From the NCBI RefSeq assembly GCF_036013645.1, contig NZ_CP107869.1, positions 10,503,977 to 10,567,976 of the forward strand: DNA of 64,000 nt, in the 5' to 3' direction. The notes beneath the pieces were generated by a model. That model was not told the origin of the DNA and did not search any database. It saw only the letters and a program-made list of their open reading frames with translations. The number at the start of each line of letters is the position of its first letter. Position 1 is the stretch's first letter. The translations under genes were made by a program, and so were the position numbers. This document shows, piece after piece, positions 17,765 to 26,982 of the stretch. Source of the DNA: Streptomyces sp. NBC_00490 (lineage in GTDB: Bacteria > Actinomycetota > Actinomycetes > Streptomycetales > Streptomycetaceae).

Positions 17765-18172
17765 GTGACCGGCGAAGCCTGCGAAATCGACATCCTCAAG
17801 GAGATCTTCCACAGACCTCCCACACTCACGGACGCCGGGCCCACCCTGTCCAGGGACGACGCCGTCGGGCTGAAGGTCCGCGCCCTGCACGACCGCGGCT
17901 TCCCCCGCGATGTCATCGACGTCTTCAGCGCCCGCGAGCTGTACACGATCGGGGAGCTCGAGCGTCTGGGTGCGCAGCACGACGAGGAGTTCGACCTGGA
18001 GGAACTGCACGGCCGGCTCGAAGCGGTCGACTTCACCTCCGACCGCGAGTACGCCGCGTACGGCATGAGCCCTGAGCAGATCATCGAACTGCGGGCGTGG
18101 GTGCAAGACTGGCTGGATGACCTCGGTCTGCGTCTGGCCGAGCCGTACGACGAGGATGAGGACAGCGGCTGA
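17765..18172 (+). CDS. Acidic hypothetical protein
   Basis: 135 residues from GTG 17765; the longer frame upstream overlaps the coiled-coil ORF and is unlikely. The sequence is helical and acidic throughout, with three LxxLxxLG-like turns (VIDVFSARELYTIGELERLG, then FDLEELHGRLEAVDF, then SPEQIIELRAWVQDWLDDLG) that resemble small DNA- or protein-binding helix-hairpin modules, and an acidic tail (EPYDEDEDSG). It is probably expressed with the coiled-coil gene upstream. No family recognised. Confidence 0.6.
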   Translation: MTGEACEIDILKEIFHRPPTLTDAGPTLSRDDAVGLKVRALHDRGFPRDVIDVFSARELYTIGELERLGAQHDEEFDLEELHGRLEAVDFTSDREYAAYGMSPEQIIELRAWVQDWLDDLGLRLAEPYDEDEDSG

Positions 18173-18323
18173 CGGTTCCCGCGCGGACGTGCCACTGTCG
18201 CCGCCACCGACCCCAGGGTGAGGGCTGGGCCGCGGGCGGGCTCACCTCGGCGGCGCGGACAAGATTCGGCCGGACCAGGCTCTCCGGGCATCAACCTCCT
18301 TGCTGCGTGGGCAGGATGCGCTC

Positions 18324-18701
18324 ATGACCTTCGACTGGAAGACGCCGCCGTGGCACCGGAGCGAGGACTGTACGCATATGGCGGTGATGCTCACCCATGC
18401 CGGCGGTGGACAAGTCGGTGTCACCACGGAGAGCGTGCGCGGTGACAACGCCACCGAGGCACTCGCCGACCTCCTCATGGGCCCGGGGGGAGTGCTGCTG
18501 CCCGGCCTGGTCGCTGTAGTCGTCCGGCGCGGCATCGACGTGATGTGGATGGCACAGCCGCCCATCCAGATAACGGCAGCAGGCGACGGCCAGTGGAACA
18601 TCGCCGTCGAGGGGGCGAAAGAGGGTGAAGTGACCGCATTCTCCGCTGACGACGTGCACGACTTGCTCACCCGCCTGCAGGCTGCATACCCCGCCGGGTA
18701 A
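18324..18701 (+). CDS. Hypothetical protein
   Basis: 125 residues; ATG 18324 with CAGGA upstream. Alternating strand and helix pattern (MAVMLTHAGGGQVGVTTESV, LVAVVVRRGIDVMWM, GQWNIAVEGAKEGE) and a C-terminal helix DVHDLLTRLQAAYP. No known motif. It is followed 20 bp later by a strong terminator hairpin, so it is probably the last gene of its unit. Confidence 0.55.
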   Translation: MTFDWKTPPWHRSEDCTHMAVMLTHAGGGQVGVTTESVRGDNATEALADLLMGPGGVLLPGLVAVVVRRGIDVMWMAQPPIQITAAGDGQWNIAVEGAKEGEVTAFSADDVHDLLTRLQAAYPAG

Positions 18702-18720
18702 CCCCGCCGACGAGAGCATC

Positions 18721-18758
18721 CTCGGGCCCTCGTACAGGAAGATGTACGAGGGCCCGAG
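18721..18758 (+). terminator. Strong terminator hairpin
   Basis: A perfect 15-bp stem, CTCGGGCCCTCGTAC with its complement, around an 8-base loop, directly after the stop of the 125-residue ORF. Confidence 0.75.
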
Positions 18759-19226
18759 CCGCGGGCACCGATCTCGGCATAGGGACGCACGAAGTCCCCG
18801 CCGCCCAGGTGCGCGAGGGCGACAGCGCTGAGGACGCCCCGTGCGGCTCGGCTCTTGACCGCGTGAATGACCATGATGGGGGCGCCGATCCAGACGCCGC
18901 CAATGTCCTCAGGCTTCGTCGCGTTCGTCGGCCATCCCGGCTCCCTTCGGGTTCGTCGCCGTCGCCCGCCCGGTTCCGCTCGAGATCTCCTTCGACCCCT
19001 GACGTGTCGTCCTCCAGGTCCACGAACCGGGTCTCGCCGTGGCCGGAAGCGAGGAACGCGTCGACCGCAGGAGCGGCGCCGCGGGCCTGCCGACCGGTTG
19101 GCCGTCTTGTTTCAGGCGGAGCGTGGGTGCTGGCCCGCGGGGCGGGGCAAGGTGAAGGTGGTGCGCGATCCCAGGTGTTGATCGGCCTGGGCGGGGCCGT
19201 GCCAAGGACCCTGGGGAGGGACGGAC
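18759..19226. other. Intergenic stretch with a possible frameshifted relic on the minus strand
   Basis: About 470 bases. On the minus strand, a frame ending GMADERDEA joins after a one-base shift to EDIGGVWIGAPIMVIHAVKS and VLSAVALAHLGGGDFV, which look like coherent protein. It has no recognised family and runs into the terminator hairpin, so it is treated as a probable relic. The ribosome site of the next gene (GGGAGGGAC) is at the right edge. Confidence 0.35.
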
Positions 19227-20597
19227 GTGGGGCTGTTCACGCAGAGCACAGCGGACGGCGACAACGAGGGCGCGCGGGGGCCATGGCTTGAGCAGGCCGC
19301 TGGGATCGGGGAAGCCGACTTCGACCAGGCGGAGTTCGTCGATGGCTATGCGGTGCTGCGGTGGGAGACCGGCCAGGGCGGCGTCGGGCTGGTGCACTCG
19401 CTGGTCGACGGCAACGCCAGCCCTCAGACGGTCATACATGCCTTGCGCCGACGTCATGGCGAGCGCCTTGCGGATTGGTACGCGTGTGTGGTGGCGGCGC
19501 AGACCAGCACGCAGGTGACACAACCGTACGTGCCCCAGCTCCTTGCCTACGACATCGACGGGGGCGGCAAGCAGTACGAGACGACATGGGCTCAGCTGGC
19601 GACGGTGCTCGGGCAGCGGGCGCCGTACTGGTTTCACGCGGTGCGCGACCGCGACGCGATTGCCGCCTGGCGCCCGGGCGTCCCGCCGGCGGTCGTGCCC
19701 GCACGCGACATTGTCACCCCGGTCGCGGCGCTCGCGGAGCTTGCCGCCGACGAACCGGACGGCTCACCGGCTGCGGAGGTGTGCTGGTACTTGGCCCGGG
19801 AGGTCCGCCGCCGGGGGTATACCTCGGCCACTCGAAACATCGCCGAGCTGCGCAAGAACGCCGCCGACGGCGGGGACGGCGCCCACCTCGTGCTCGGTGC
19901 GGTGCCGGCCCCGGTCCTCCGGCCTGAGCCGCAGGAGCCGTCGGAGGTGGTCCGTCGCGCGGGCTGGCTGAGTGTCACTGAGCGCCGGGATGTCCTCGCG
20001 CACCGGGTCGCGGAGTTCGCCCGGGGTTGGGATGGCGGCCAGGACTGGCACACCGGTGCCGTGGCCAGCGTGCGCCCGCAGTCCTGCAACACCGCTGGCG
20101 AGTGGGCTCAGCGCCTGGTCCCCGCCGACTCCGGCCAGTCTCCCACCGTGCTGGAGAAGATCCTGCTGCACAACGGCCGCGACGCCGACACGGACGTCCT
20201 CCTCCACGATCCTGTCGCGGCTCTCCCGGTCCTGAGTCGCGCGCCGGGTTCGCGTAATGCCAGCCTGTTCACGTACACCCTGCAGCGGCTGCCTACCCGC
20301 TCGCCGCTCGCCGAGCTCATCTTGAGCAGCAACATCTGCTGGGTGCGCACCCAGGACGGCGCCCTGTGGCTGGCACCTGAGAGGGACGGCTGGGGAATCG
20401 GTTTCGGTTACTCGGGCAACGGCTGCCACACTCTGGCCCGCCTGATAGACGTCCTCCTGGACGACATTTCCGCCCCTGCGGTCAAACCTGAGGACCCCGC
20501 AGCACCGCAGGGCCTGTTCCAACTGCTACAGGGCACTCCCCGTGACGGCACGACTACGTACACCCGGGCCCAGTTGCAGGCCGCTCGTGCTGCATAA
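19227..20597 (+). CDS. Hypothetical protein, 456 residues
   Basis: GTG 19227 preceded by GGGAGGGAC. A soluble protein with a helical, acidic N-terminal third. The middle has repeated charged helices (AEVCWYLAREVRRRGYTSAT, NIAELRKNAADGG) and a possible winged section near VTERRDVLAHRVAEF. The C-terminal third is strand-rich (SNICWVRTQDGALWLAPERD, GWGIGFGYSG). No catalytic motif or known domain was recognised. It stands alone between relic sequence and convergent minus-strand genes. Codon composition is typical of the window. Confidence 0.65.
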   Translation: MGLFTQSTADGDNEGARGPWLEQAAGIGEADFDQAEFVDGYAVLRWETGQGGVGLVHSLVDGNASPQTVIHALRRRHGERLADWYACVVAAQTSTQVTQPYVPQLLAYDIDGGGKQYETTWAQLATVLGQRAPYWFHAVRDRDAIAAWRPGVPPAVVPARDIVTPVAALAELAADEPDGSPAAEVCWYLAREVRRRGYTSATRNIAELRKNAADGGDGAHLVLGAVPAPVLRPEPQEPSEVVRRAGWLSVTERRDVLAHRVAEFARGWDGGQDWHTGAVASVRPQSCNTAGEWAQRLVPADSGQSPTVLEKILLHNGRDADTDVLLHDPVAALPVLSRAPGSRNASLFTYTLQRLPTRSPLAELILSSNICWVRTQDGALWLAPERDGWGIGFGYSGNGCHTLARLIDVLLDDISAPAVKPEDPAAPQGLFQLLQGTPRDGTTTYTRAQLQAARAA

Positions 20598-20784
20598 CCG
20601 GAACGCTCCGTCGGCGGGATCCTGGCGGTCCAGATCCTGTTCTCGAGGCTGCAGCAGCGTTCCGGACGTGAAGGTCCCCTGCGGTGGTGCCGGATGGCGG
20701 GTTGCCTGGAAGGGGTGGGTCCTCGCGTGTTAGCCCGCGGAATGCGCCGCGAGCTCACCGTGAGCGCGGTACCCGTGGCTGGTT

Positions 20785-21231
20785 TCATGGGCCGAGCAGC
20801 GCGAAGTACCGGTCGCGGGCTTCTTGCTCCAGGTCGCGCTCGATGGTGCGGACCACGTTCAATGCGGCGTTTTCCACCGCGGCCGTGTCGATGTGTCCGA
20901 ACGAGGCTTCCCCTCCGAGCGCGATGTCCAGGCCCTTTAGCTGGCGCAGGGCGCTCCCCTTCTGGCCGGTGGGCGCCGGTGACTCAGCTCGCTCATCAAC
21001 AAACACAGCGTCCACGAGATGTTCCAGGGCGTTGCGCACCGTGCGCAGCAGCGGATGCCCGACTTCGGGCTCGACCCCTCGTTCCGTCTGTAGGCGGGCG
21101 CGCCACTGCTCCAGCTGGAAGGCAGCCCAGACCAGCGTGTGCTCGGAGGCCCACTGCTCGCGGAAGTCGCGGGCCAGGTCCTCCTCCGTGGGGCTCCACT
21201 CCTCCATACGCTCGTAGTTGCGGTCGTTCAC
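20785..21231 (-). CDS. Hypothetical helical protein, possibly N-terminally disrupted
   Basis: 148 residues from GTG 21231. Mostly helical (DLARDFREQWASEHTLVWAA, LLRTVRNALEHLVDAVFVDE), with a family-like feel but no recognised domain. Sequence upstream in the same frame (GPKPYRDVRERAAVNDRNY) has no start codon. A neighbouring frame begins with an ATG near 21341 (MVEFSSFSAATRQNEEHALF) and looks coding until about 21265. A single-base frameshift may therefore have split a longer gene. Confidence 0.5.
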   Translation of the reverse strand: MNDRNYERMEEWSPTEEDLARDFREQWASEHTLVWAAFQLEQWRARLQTERGVEPEVGHPLLRTVRNALEHLVDAVFVDERAESPAPTGQKGSALRQLKGLDIALGGEASFGHIDTAAVENAALNVVRTIERDLEQEARDRYFALLGP

Positions 21232-21485
21232 CGCCGCCCGCTCGCGGACGTCCCGGTACGGCTTCGGCCCAGACCCGGACGAAGAACAGCGCGTGCTCCT
21301 CGTTCTGGCGGGTGGCTGCTGAGAAGGATGAGAATTCGACCATGTACGAACTGCCGCTCATCCCACGGCCCGCGGGCGGCAGGTTTTTTGAGGCACTACT
21401 CCGCGGGGAGTGCGCACTGCGACGAGTGGTGGCAGGGCGACATGGGGCCCCGCTCACCTCGAGTGCGAGGGCTTCGGCCTTACCG

Positions 21486-21932
21486 TCACCCCATCGCTGC
21501 GTAGTCCTGCGGTGCCTGGCGAAGGATCTCGACCATCTGGTCTTCGGCATTCGTCCGAACGGCCACCGCCGACGCACTCGCGATCTTCTGGAACAGGACG
21601 TCGGCGGGGATCGGCGGCAGGCCAGCGAAGAGAGGATGATGGTCTGCACCAGCTCCTTCGCTGAACTCGCGGTGCAGCAGCCACACCGCCTCGGCGAACA
21701 TGCCGTAACTGCTCTGGTGTTTGCTCCACAGGCACCGCAGCGCGTCGCCCCCGAAGTCCCGCTTGATGAATCCCCAGTGGTAAGCCATCTCAGCTGTCTT
21801 GTCCGGGAAATTGCCGTCGTTGAGGTACCTGATCCAGTCGTTCAGGATGTCCCAGCGCAACGCGTTGACGATTACCCCGGTCGGCGCTTCGCTCAGGCGT
21901 AAGTCGGCCAGGAACTCACCATCGGTTGTCAT
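21486..21932 (-). CDS. Hypothetical protein
   Basis: 148 residues; ATG 21932 with no clear ribosome site, so it may be leaderless. Rich in aromatic residues in the first half (RWDILNDWIRYLNDGNF, EMAYHWGFIKRDF) and helical in the second. No domain recognised. It precedes the other small minus-strand gene at 20785-21231 and may belong to the same transcript. Confidence 0.55.
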   Translation of the reverse strand: MTTDGEFLADLRLSEAPTGVIVNALRWDILNDWIRYLNDGNFPDKTAEMAYHWGFIKRDFGGDALRCLWSKHQSSYGMFAEAVWLLHREFSEGAGADHHPLFAGLPPIPADVLFQKIASASAVAVRTNAEDQMVEILRQAPQDYAAMG

Positions 21933-22084
21933 ACAGCGACGGTAGCGAGAAATGCGGCCGCCCCGCCATGGCGCCTGTCCCTTGGCCGACTTCCGCTCGA
22001 CTCTGTATGCCCCATGTCTGGGGGAGGGGAAGGCAGGCTGCGCAGTTCCGGGCAGCCCGCCCCAAGGGGGCAGTTACCACGGAG

Positions 22085-23659
22085 TCAGAGGGTCTCGAGT
22101 AGCGCGCTCTCGTGTTCGGGACGGCCCGCGCGCCGCAGCGCAAGGACCAGATCGTGGCGTTTACTCACCGCGAGTACGGTGCGTGCCGCCTTGAGGACGT
22201 GCAGCGTCTCGTGCTCGCTCAGCCCTCCGAGAACGGGGGGAATGCGATCTGGCGGGCGCAGATAACTCACGTCGATCAGGAGCTGATCGGCCTGGAAGGG
22301 AGACACCTTGCGCAGGATCTGTACGACCTGAAGCAGGCTCTCCGCAGGGCGATGGGTAGCGATCTTCTGCAGCAACATGCGAGGCAGGCTCAGGCCGTTC
22401 CAGGCGTCCATGACGGCAGGGATGTCGGCGGCGTTCGTCACCGTGCCCACGAGGTTGAGCAGGTCGTCGGCGTCGGCGTCCTTCCCGCACCAGTAGAGCA
22501 GCTCGACCAGGTTCGCCACGAGCTCGGGCTCGCTGGCGCGGATGATTTCCTCGAACGTGTCCGGATGCTCGCGTGCGGCGTAGAAGACGTCCAGGACCTC
22601 TTTGCGAAGCGCAGCAGCGTGCGCCTCCCGGTCGTACGGTTCGTTCGTCGCGGTGCCGCTGTGTGCGGAGTTGTCCGTCAGCGCGCTGCTGGTGGCGGGG
22701 TTGTCCGGCGAGTTGTCCCGGTGCATTTCCCCGGCGAGTCGGTCGAGCCGGTCGGCTCCGTCGTCCAGGCGCCGGGAGGCCTTGGCCAGGGCCTGGTCGA
22801 TATCGTCCAGCCCCGCCCCCGGCCCGCCGTGCGTGGTCTGTTCCTGCTCGAGTACAGGAAGGGTGCCGGCGTTTGTGTCGGAGGATGTGCCACGGAGTTG
22901 ATCGAGTGCCGCCTGCAGGACGCGGACCTGTTCGGCGGCCTCCTCTGCGAGGCGGTCGGCCCGGTGGCGTTCCGCACGGGCCCGCTCCAGCTCCGCCTCG
23001 GCTGCCTTGCGCTGCTCCTCGCTGCGGGTGAGCTCGGCCCGAACCTGGTCGAGCGGCCGCAGCGCGGCAGAACGGGCAAGGGGCCGGTCGCGTTCGGCCT
23101 GCAGGGTTTCGACGTCGCGCCGGAGCCTTTCCACCATCGTCAGCAGGACCAGGACCAGCTGATTGGCGCTGGCCCGCGCGTTTTCCAGCTCGGTCGCCCG
23201 TTCCAGGGCGCGAACGAGCTGGCCCTGCGTGGCGAGATGCTGTCGCTGCACAGCCACCAGTCCCGCCGTGTTCTCGGATGGTGCACCGCGCTCGGAGAGC
23301 TGCTCAGATGGCGACGGGGCCGCCCCGTCGGCCGACGGGGGACTACCGCGGCCCGACGTCAGGGCGCGGGCCTCGAGCAGCAGACGATCCCGTCCGGCAG
23401 CATCTGTTGAGCACACATCGGCGATCGCCTCGACGAACTCGTCGTCCAGGGCAACACCGGCCAGCCGCGCCGACACTGTCGTGCGGCTGGGAACGCGGCC
23501 GCTGGTGAAGTGCTCTCTGGTCAGTCCTTTAAGCACGTCGTCAAGGCGCAGGTCTCGGCGGTTCAACCAGCCGCGCAGCAACCGCGCCCGATCGTTGGCC
23601 TGCGGCGTGGGTCCCTTCAGCGGCCCCCACGGACGGGTGCGCCGACGCCCTTCGATCAA
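22085..23659 (-). CDS. HTH/coiled-coil protein with helical C-terminal domain
   Basis: 524 residues from TTG 23659 (GAGGAG six bases upstream). Residues about 20-95 look like an XRE-type helix-turn-helix region (LRLDDVLKGLTREHF, RTTVSARLAGVALDDEFV). Residues about 135-300 form a long coiled coil. Residues about 345-524 form an all-helical domain with repeating LLxxVxxI units (LLYWCGKDADADDLLNLVG). This layout recurs in Streptomyces regulators of unknown role. It is divergent from a small membrane-protein ORF at 23842; the 182-bp gap should hold both promoters. No effector or ATPase motif is present. Confidence 0.65.
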   Translation of the reverse strand: MIEGRRRTRPWGPLKGPTPQANDRARLLRGWLNRRDLRLDDVLKGLTREHFTSGRVPSRTTVSARLAGVALDDEFVEAIADVCSTDAAGRDRLLLEARALTSGRGSPPSADGAAPSPSEQLSERGAPSENTAGLVAVQRQHLATQGQLVRALERATELENARASANQLVLVLLTMVERLRRDVETLQAERDRPLARSAALRPLDQVRAELTRSEEQRKAAEAELERARAERHRADRLAEEAAEQVRVLQAALDQLRGTSSDTNAGTLPVLEQEQTTHGGPGAGLDDIDQALAKASRRLDDGADRLDRLAGEMHRDNSPDNPATSSALTDNSAHSGTATNEPYDREAHAAALRKEVLDVFYAAREHPDTFEEIIRASEPELVANLVELLYWCGKDADADDLLNLVGTVTNAADIPAVMDAWNGLSLPRMLLQKIATHRPAESLLQVVQILRKVSPFQADQLLIDVSYLRPPDRIPPVLGGLSEHETLHVLKAARTVLAVSKRHDLVLALRRAGRPEHESALLETL

Positions 23660-23841
23660 CGTGTACTCCTCGGCAACTCACGGACAACCGGCCCTTGTTC
23701 GCACTTGTCCGCACCGGAACGCGAACAAGTAGACCGGCTCATCTCAGCAGATGCAGCGTTACGGCACACACCGTCACCCCGACGCATCCGTTGGCCAGGA
23801 CCGTGCACCACCAATGCCTACATATTCTGGAGGCTCCGCCC

Positions 23842-24042
23842 ATGCCTGAACCCCTGGATCGTGCTGTCGCCCTCATCGCCGAGGGGCTGCTGACCCAGTT
23901 GCCCGCACAGCTGATCACCGCGGTCGTCATCGCTGGGGCTGGCGTATGGGTGCGGCGCCGCACGCGAACCCCAGTGAATCCGGCCGCGCGCAGCGGCGAA
24001 GACCCCGGCCGCCAGCGTGCACGACGGCAGGACGATCAGTAG
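23842..24042 (+). CDS. Small single-pass membrane protein (66 residues)
   Basis: ATG 23842 with GGAGG nine bases upstream; the longer upstream frame is not needed. Residues 17-36 form a hydrophobic helix (LPAQLITAVVIAGAGVWV) followed by an Arg-rich cytosolic-looking tail. It is divergent from the HTH/coiled-coil gene and resembles in plan the 39-residue ORF at 16996. A pore, anchor or partner peptide is possible; no evidence decides. Confidence 0.6.
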   Translation: MPEPLDRAVALIAEGLLTQLPAQLITAVVIAGAGVWVRRRTRTPVNPAARSGEDPGRQRARRQDDQ

Positions 24043-24102
24043 TCCGCACGCGCTTCCTGGGCGCGTGCGCCAACCGTGACACAGAACGAGGTTGAGCAGC
24101 GG

Positions 24103-25176
24103 CTACGCGTCGCCTTCTTCGTCGTCGGGGTGCTCGAGGTCCTGGTTCAGCACACGCAGCAGGGCGTGAGCCAGGAGGATCGCTGGCAGAACAAACTCCG
24201 GACGATAGGTGTCGGGCGACGCCTCGTGCGCTCCCAGGTGGCGGTTGAAGGTGTCCTGGGTGGCGCCGGGCCCGAAGGCGTTCCGCATGCCCGCCAGCAC
24301 GAGGTAGGGCTTGAACTGCAGGAGCTTGAGGTCGCCCCAGTCGTCCGCGTCATCCAGAGCACTGCTGATAGTGCCGTGATGGCTTCCCTTCAGGTACGCG
24401 ACCTGGGGGAAGGAACGCCGGATCCAGGCGTTGCCGTGCCTCTTCATCGTGGTCTCGAGCACATTGCCCGCCAGGGCCTGGGCTCCCTCGCTGAAACCGG
24501 CCCGCGCGGTGTGAGAGGCAGAGCTCAGGAGTGTGACCAAGTCGGTGAGCTCGGGGTGGGTGATGATCTTGAGGCTGGCATCGATGTCGTCGAGAACGTC
24601 GTCGCGGCGTTCGCAGAGGAGGGCGTGGCGCTCTGTGCGCGTGCCGAGGGGTAGCAGGGCCTTCACAATCTCGGTCCGGGGTGCCCATGCCAGGGACAGT
24701 CCGTCATCCGCGCCCATGTCCAGGACCGTGGAGAGGTCCCCAGTGTCGAGGCCGCTGAGGTTCGCCGGCAGGAAGAACGCCGCTGCCGCCGCGAGCTGGT
24801 CCAGCAGCGTGCGAGGGAGCGACACACTGCGCACGACGTCGTTGATGCGACCGTGCCAGTCGGAGATCGCGTTGAGATCGCCTGGGAGGGCGAGGACAGG
24901 CCCGGCGATCTCCTGGTACCGGCGTTGGGCATCCAGGGCAGCCTGATACGCCCCGGTGGTCAGTCCCATCGAGCGACGAGTGGACTCAAGCCAGCGAGTC
25001 TGGCGAAGGAGCGGCGCCCACTTCCTATCGATGGAGTTGAGGACAGCCGCGGTCCGCGCGGCCGACTTCATGAAGCCGGGCAGACCGATGCTGGAAGCGG
25101 AGCCTTTCCGCGCTTCCGCTTCTTGATCGAAGTCTTCTGCTCTGTCTTCGGCGCCCGAGGGGGCCTCGTCGTTCAT
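24103..25176 (-). CDS. Hypothetical protein, 357 residues
   Basis: ATG 25176. The first 25 residues are acidic and probably disordered; the rest is mostly helical. A hydrophobic patch near residues 130-150 (LLDQLAAAAAFFLPANL) could be a buried or membrane-associated helix. Later segments include TERHALLCERRDDVLDDIDA and a C-terminal helix LAHALLRVLNQDLEHPDDEE. Similar unassigned proteins are common in Streptomyces, but no domain was recognised. It converges with the small membrane-protein gene at 23842. Confidence 0.6.
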   Translation of the reverse strand: MNDEAPSGAEDRAEDFDQEAEARKGSASSIGLPGFMKSAARTAAVLNSIDRKWAPLLRQTRWLESTRRSMGLTTGAYQAALDAQRRYQEIAGPVLALPGDLNAISDWHGRINDVVRSVSLPRTLLDQLAAAAAFFLPANLSGLDTGDLSTVLDMGADDGLSLAWAPRTEIVKALLPLGTRTERHALLCERRDDVLDDIDASLKIITHPELTDLVTLLSSASHTARAGFSEGAQALAGNVLETTMKRHGNAWIRRSFPQVAYLKGSHHGTISSALDDADDWGDLKLLQFKPYLVLAGMRNAFGPGATQDTFNRHLGAHEASPDTYRPEFVLPAILLAHALLRVLNQDLEHPDDEEGDA

Positions 25177-25715
25177 GCGGGCATGATCCCCGTTCCGCCA
25201 CAGCAGGGCACCCCCATTTGTGGCTGCGGGCCCCAGCTGCAACCACAACCAGCGCCCGCACCGCGTAGCCACGGCAGCCGTTTCGACTCAGCTGACAGGA
25301 GCCGGGGTGATCGTCAACACCTCCGGACAACCAGGTCCCGGATGCCCCGACCCAGTCAGTACTGCTGCGCTCGCCCACTGAACTTCTCCCTTCTCCCGGC
25401 TGGCCTGGTGCCAGGCCCGGGCGCCCAGGGCCCAGCGGCACGGCGGAAGCCGGTCAATGCCTCGTAGGACGATCAGTGGCCACGTTAGCCAGCCCCCTGT
25501 GACCGGAGAACAGCATGTCTTCAGCTGGAAGGCTGATAGATCGTCCTCACTCCGGAGTTTCCGTAGACGGCGGGATGTCACGGCACTGTTCCTTGCACCG
25601 CCAGCGGCCTGGCCGACAGACCGGGGCCCTACGTCGAGTCCTCACGGTGAACCCTTCGGGTACCGGGCAGGCAGACCCTCGGCCAAGGGGTGGTGCCGCT
25701 GGTACCGTCGCTCGT
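25177..25715. other. Intergenic stretch, nothing recognised
   Basis: About 540 bases. Short frames on both strands lack ribosome sites, family motifs and coding-like composition. It holds the leader of the antitoxin-toxin pair that follows. Confidence 0.4.
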
Positions 25716-26018
25716 ATGGACCAGAACGGATCGCCTGTGCCGTCCTTCGGGCCGGAGGAGTACGCGCGCGTCGCGGCAGCCGCCGACCTCGTCGGCAAAT
25801 CCCCCCAGGACTTCGTCCGCGAAGCGGCGCTCAAGGCTGCCGAGGACCCGTTCCTCAAGGCCCTCGGCAAGACCCGCGACCGCGTCCCGCAGCTCGCCGA
25901 CGTCTTCGCCACCCAGGACACCCCCGCCGCCGACACCAGCACGGACGCGTGGCCCGACCCCGCGCCCATGGGCAGCCGCGACCTGCACGAGTCCCAGCGG
26001 CACGGTCACGCCGCGTGA
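25716..26018 (+). CDS. Putative antitoxin of a Fic/Doc-like pair
   Basis: 100 residues from ATG 25716. The N-terminal 50 residues (FGPEEYARVAAAADLVGKSP followed by DFVREAALKAAEDP) resemble the ribbon-helix-helix-type start of small antitoxins. The acidic, Pro-rich C-terminal half would be the toxin-binding, disordered part. The stop overlaps the start of the next gene (GTGA), as expected for co-regulated toxin-antitoxin operons. Assignment rests on context and size, not a clear domain match. Confidence 0.55.
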   Translation: MDQNGSPVPSFGPEEYARVAAAADLVGKSPQDFVREAALKAAEDPFLKALGKTRDRVPQLADVFATQDTPAADTSTDAWPDPAPMGSRDLHESQRHGHAA

Positions 26019-26386
26019 CCCGGTTCCTCACCCCGCAAGAGCTCCTGCAGATCGCGCAGACCCTCCCGGGCGACCCGGCCTGTCTCGACCTGGGCGTGCT
26101 CGACGGCGCTTGCGCTCGAGTCGAGGCCCACTACATGGGCCGTGACGTGTACGCGAGCGACTGGCTGAAGGCTGCGGCCATGCTGGAGAGCATCGCGCTG
26201 CACGAGCCGCTCGAGGCGAAGAACGAGTTCTTCGCCTGGCTGATCGCCGAGACGTTCCTCAACACCAACGGCGTCACCCTGGACTACGAGCCGGAAGAAG
26301 CCCTCGCGCTCGTCATGCGCGCCAAGCACAAGGGCGCCCGGGTCCAGGAGATCGCCGCGCAGCTGCGCGCCTGGTCCGCCAGCTGA
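26015..26386 (+). CDS. Fic/Doc-like toxin with an altered active-site motif
   Basis: 123 residues from the GTG overlapping the antitoxin stop. The Doc-type frame is visible: YASDWLKAAAMLESIALHEP, then EAKNEFFAWLIAETFLNTNG and a C-terminal ALALVMRAK helix. Active Doc/Fic enzymes have HxFx(D/E)xNKR; here the matching stretch is HEPLEAKNEF, keeping His and Glu but lacking the Asn-Lys-Arg order. It may therefore not transfer AMP or phosphate as Doc does. Some Streptomyces proteins annotated as Fic-family toxin components share this look. Either a diverged toxin or an inactive paralogue. Confidence 0.6.
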   Translation: MTRFLTPQELLQIAQTLPGDPACLDLGVLDGACARVEAHYMGRDVYASDWLKAAAMLESIALHEPLEAKNEFFAWLIAETFLNTNGVTLDYEPEEALALVMRAKHKGARVQEIAAQLRAWSAS

Positions 26387-26489
26387 AGTCGCGAGCGCAG
26401 CCGGGTCTACCCCTTCTCGCCATCATCGGGCACCGCGAGAGCGATGGCCTGCTCGTCCTCCGCCTTACCGCAGCACTCAGTCGCTCGAT

Positions 26490-26790
26490 AAGAGCGCCGT
26501 GTCCGCAGCGGCGCCGCCCGCGAGGCGGTTCTCCTGCGCAGCCAAGGTGGGTGCGAGAGCCCCGACTGCCTGCTCGCCGTCCTGCCCTACCGCACTGGAG
26601 CAGGACGGCCCTTGCTGGAGATCGATCACATCGAGACCACGCCCAGGGCAGCCGCGACCACCCAAGCTCCATGATCGCACTGTGCCCCAACTGCCATGCC
26701 ACAAGACCCGCGGTGCGGACCGTAGCGCACTGCGGGAGCTACTGAGGAGCGTGGCAAGGGCCCTGGACGCTGTCGTGATGCAGCAGGCGC
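26490..26790 (+). pseudogene. HNH endonuclease remnant, frameshifted
   Basis: One frame reads REAVLLRSQGGCESPDC and LLEIDHIE before a stop. A shifted frame then reads DHPSSMIALCPNCHATRP. Together they make the Cys-x4-Cys, DH and CPNCH parts of an McrA-like HNH nuclease domain, so a frameshift has split the gene. No start or N-terminal region was found. It is a relic of a restriction-type nuclease. Confidence 0.55.
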
Positions 26791-26982
26791 AGGACAGTCC
26801 ACGCCTGCCTGTTTGCTCCTGCAGTGACGTCTTCGACCGTCAGGCGGGTTCAAGGAGATCGACAACGGAAAGCCCGGTCTCCGCCAAGCGAGTTCCGGCA
26901 TCAAGTCCTGCTGCCTGATCACCCACTGACAACTCGGCTCATTGTGATTGGTGTGGGACAGGCGCAGGCGCCGAAATTCTCA

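Noticed and set aside
18759..19226. Minus-strand relic joined by a one-base shift (GMADERDEA to EDIGGVWIGAP)
   Set aside because: Looks partly coding but no family was recognised and the frame runs into a terminator hairpin; not called as a gene.
22112..23410. A 432-codon plus-strand frame opposite the HTH/coiled-coil gene
   Set aside because: Antisense shadow; the minus frame has the ribosome site, HTH and coiled-coil periodicity.
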